This document shows positions 17,764-18,875 of a stretch of DNA of 18,875 nucleotides, in pieces. The DNA is from Pilaira anomala (taxonomy: Eukaryota > Mucoromycota > Mucoromycetes > Mucorales > Mucoraceae), in assembly GCA_025716855.1 (NCBI GenBank), contig JAIXMQ010000168.1, forward strand, positions 1 through 18,875. The letters are read 5' to 3'. The first letter of the stretch is position 1. Each line of letters opens with the position of its first letter. Position numbers and translations under genes: made by a program. The notes under the pieces were generated by a model that saw nothing but the letters and a program-made list of their open reading frames with translations, was not told the DNA's origin and did no database searches.

Positions 17764-18459
17764 TTACAAGTTTTGAATGCTACCAACAGAAGATTTGATG
17801 TCCTTATCAAATACATAGTAAGAAGAGATTACACTGTGTTCAATATTATTTGTGGATGACTGCACCAGTCCAACCTGACGTGTAATATCAGATAGATTTA
17901 TTACAGCATACTTTGGATCAATTATTCTACATTCAGGATCGTCGACTAATTGTTTTTCCTTGGGTTTATTTATCGTAACAATTGGTATACAAGGATCATA
18001 ATCAGCAACTTTATGACTCTTCATAACTTCAATCAATGCCGAAAATGATGTATACTCTTGATTTGTTGTATCACACGACTTATTATTGTGTTCAAAATAA
18101 AATATGACAAAGCCAACGAACCACGATGGCTTAGATTTATTACGGGAACTATAGGAAATTTGTTTAAAACGTGAGTACGTATGTATATATATAATCTAAT
18201 ACATTTAAAATATAGTCTAATACTTACTCTATATAGCAAGATTCAAACATAACAAGATGTTCACCACGACGATTTTCCTTTTTCTTTTTTTTATCAAAAG
18301 CACAGCTATATATTTCATCATTTATCCAAGCTCCACCAGCAATTGTTATTTCAAAATTATTGATTTTCACTTGATGAAAAGTAGAACTGGAACGACTGTA
18401 GTATTTCTTAAGGGATCTGATAATACTCTTGATTGGTAGAAACACGAAGTCTTTTTTTG
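17764..18459 (-). CDS. Two-exon remnant of an unidentified protein, possibly transposase C-terminus
   Basis: Exon A runs to 18228 and exon B from 18148 to the TAA at 17764. The 79-nt intron (GTAAGT to CTATAG, 18227-18149, phase 2) joins MFESCYI to DSRNKSKPSWFVGFVIFYFEH in frame, giving about 205 residues without a stop. There is no ATG at the 5' side. The frame probably begins at an acceptor, CCTAACAG, ending at 18460, so upstream exons are missing. Visible features are IAGGAWINDEIYS, a KKKKK run, the hydrophobic FVGFVIFYFEH, VMKSHKVADYDPCIPIV and near the end YAVINLSDITRQVGLV and YYVFDKDIKSSVGSI. The layout resembles the region after the DDE core in some large fungal transposases, but I cannot name it with confidence. 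Confidence 0.5.
18149..18227 (-). other. Intron in the right-end minus-strand gene
   Basis: The 79-nt interval starts GTAAGT and ends TTCCTATAG on the minus strand. Unspliced, the frame stops at once (18226-18224). Spliced, it stays open for a further 128 codons. Confidence 0.7.
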
Positions 18460-18593
18460 CTGTTAGGAGGATTGGACAAAGTGTAATTAGATATTATTTG
18501 TGATTGAAAAGATGAAAAGTACTAATGTTATATAAATAAAAAAAAAAGAGAGATAAAACATAATGGCTCATTTATTTATATATGTTGTAAAAA

Positions 18594-18720
18594 TTAGATG
18601 ACCTTGTAAAACTAGATGAATTTGACAAATTGGATGGTTTTGACAATTAAATAATTTTGACAGGAAGGATGATTTTGACAATCTGGATGATTTTGACAAT
18701 CTGGATGATTTTGACAAATT
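18594..18720 (+). repeat. 18-bp tandem array (TGGATGATTTTGACAATC)
   Basis: About seven units of 18 bp, the last three nearly identical and the first four diverged. They contain the recurring word GATGATTTTGACAA. Confidence 0.9.
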
Positions 18721-18875
18721 AGTTATACAAACTGAAAGTACACCACGGATCGTTCAATTCCTTTGAAAAATCAGATCATCTTCTTTAAAGTTTGAACGAA
18801 TCAATAAGGTTTGTCTATTTTTGTGAGTTACAAATATAGAATTTCGTAATTTTATTGGTTGTCTTATGCACAAAA

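Overview
The window reads as AT-rich, transposon-dominated DNA from a filamentous fungus, most likely an early-diverging lineage such as Mucoromycota. The reasons are very short introns (about 60-80 nt, GTAAGT/GTATGT-type donors, CTAAC/TACTAAT-like branch sites), long homopolymer tracts, an AT-rich background with more balanced coding islands, and transposase families familiar from fungi. The taxon is inferred. No housekeeping gene, rRNA, tRNA or CRISPR array was found.

Layout. Positions 1-263 hold the last exon of an acidic-tailed protein that starts outside the window. Positions 1225-4505 are an apparently complete PIF/Harbinger DNA transposon with a TAA target duplication, terminal inverted repeats, an intact DDE transposase gene and a convergent intact MYB/SANT-like partner gene. 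Positions 5166-7978 carry five unrelated tandem arrays (about 42, 14, 31, 16 and 11 bp units) mixed with a short C-terminal coding relic at 6694-6899. Positions 8007-9146 hold decayed coding pieces: a relic similar in inverted orientation to 6694-6899, and a minus-strand spliced gene broken by a stop and frameshifts. Positions 9407-10636 are mostly featureless AT-rich DNA with a pair of E-boxes. Positions 10637-10917 are a cluster of inverted repeats around a 37-T tract.

Positions 10966-13397 are a split fungal DDE-type transposase of the class with a Cys cluster and an ILHTVLLG motif. Positions 14437-16740 are a Tc1/mariner-like transposase with one intron, one nonsense codon, one frameshift and an exact five-codon gap where the third catalytic residue should lie. 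It is followed at 16805-16977 by a 173-bp MITE-like element bounded by TA. The right end has a two-exon minus-strand gene remnant (18459-17764) and an 18-bp tandem array (18594-18720).

Interpretation. The Harbinger copy is the only element whose genes, splice sites, termini and target duplication all look undamaged. In this superfamily the MYB-like protein works with the transposase, helping it reach the nucleus and bind the ends, so the two genes form a possible autonomous system. The other transposase genes are relics at different stages of decay.
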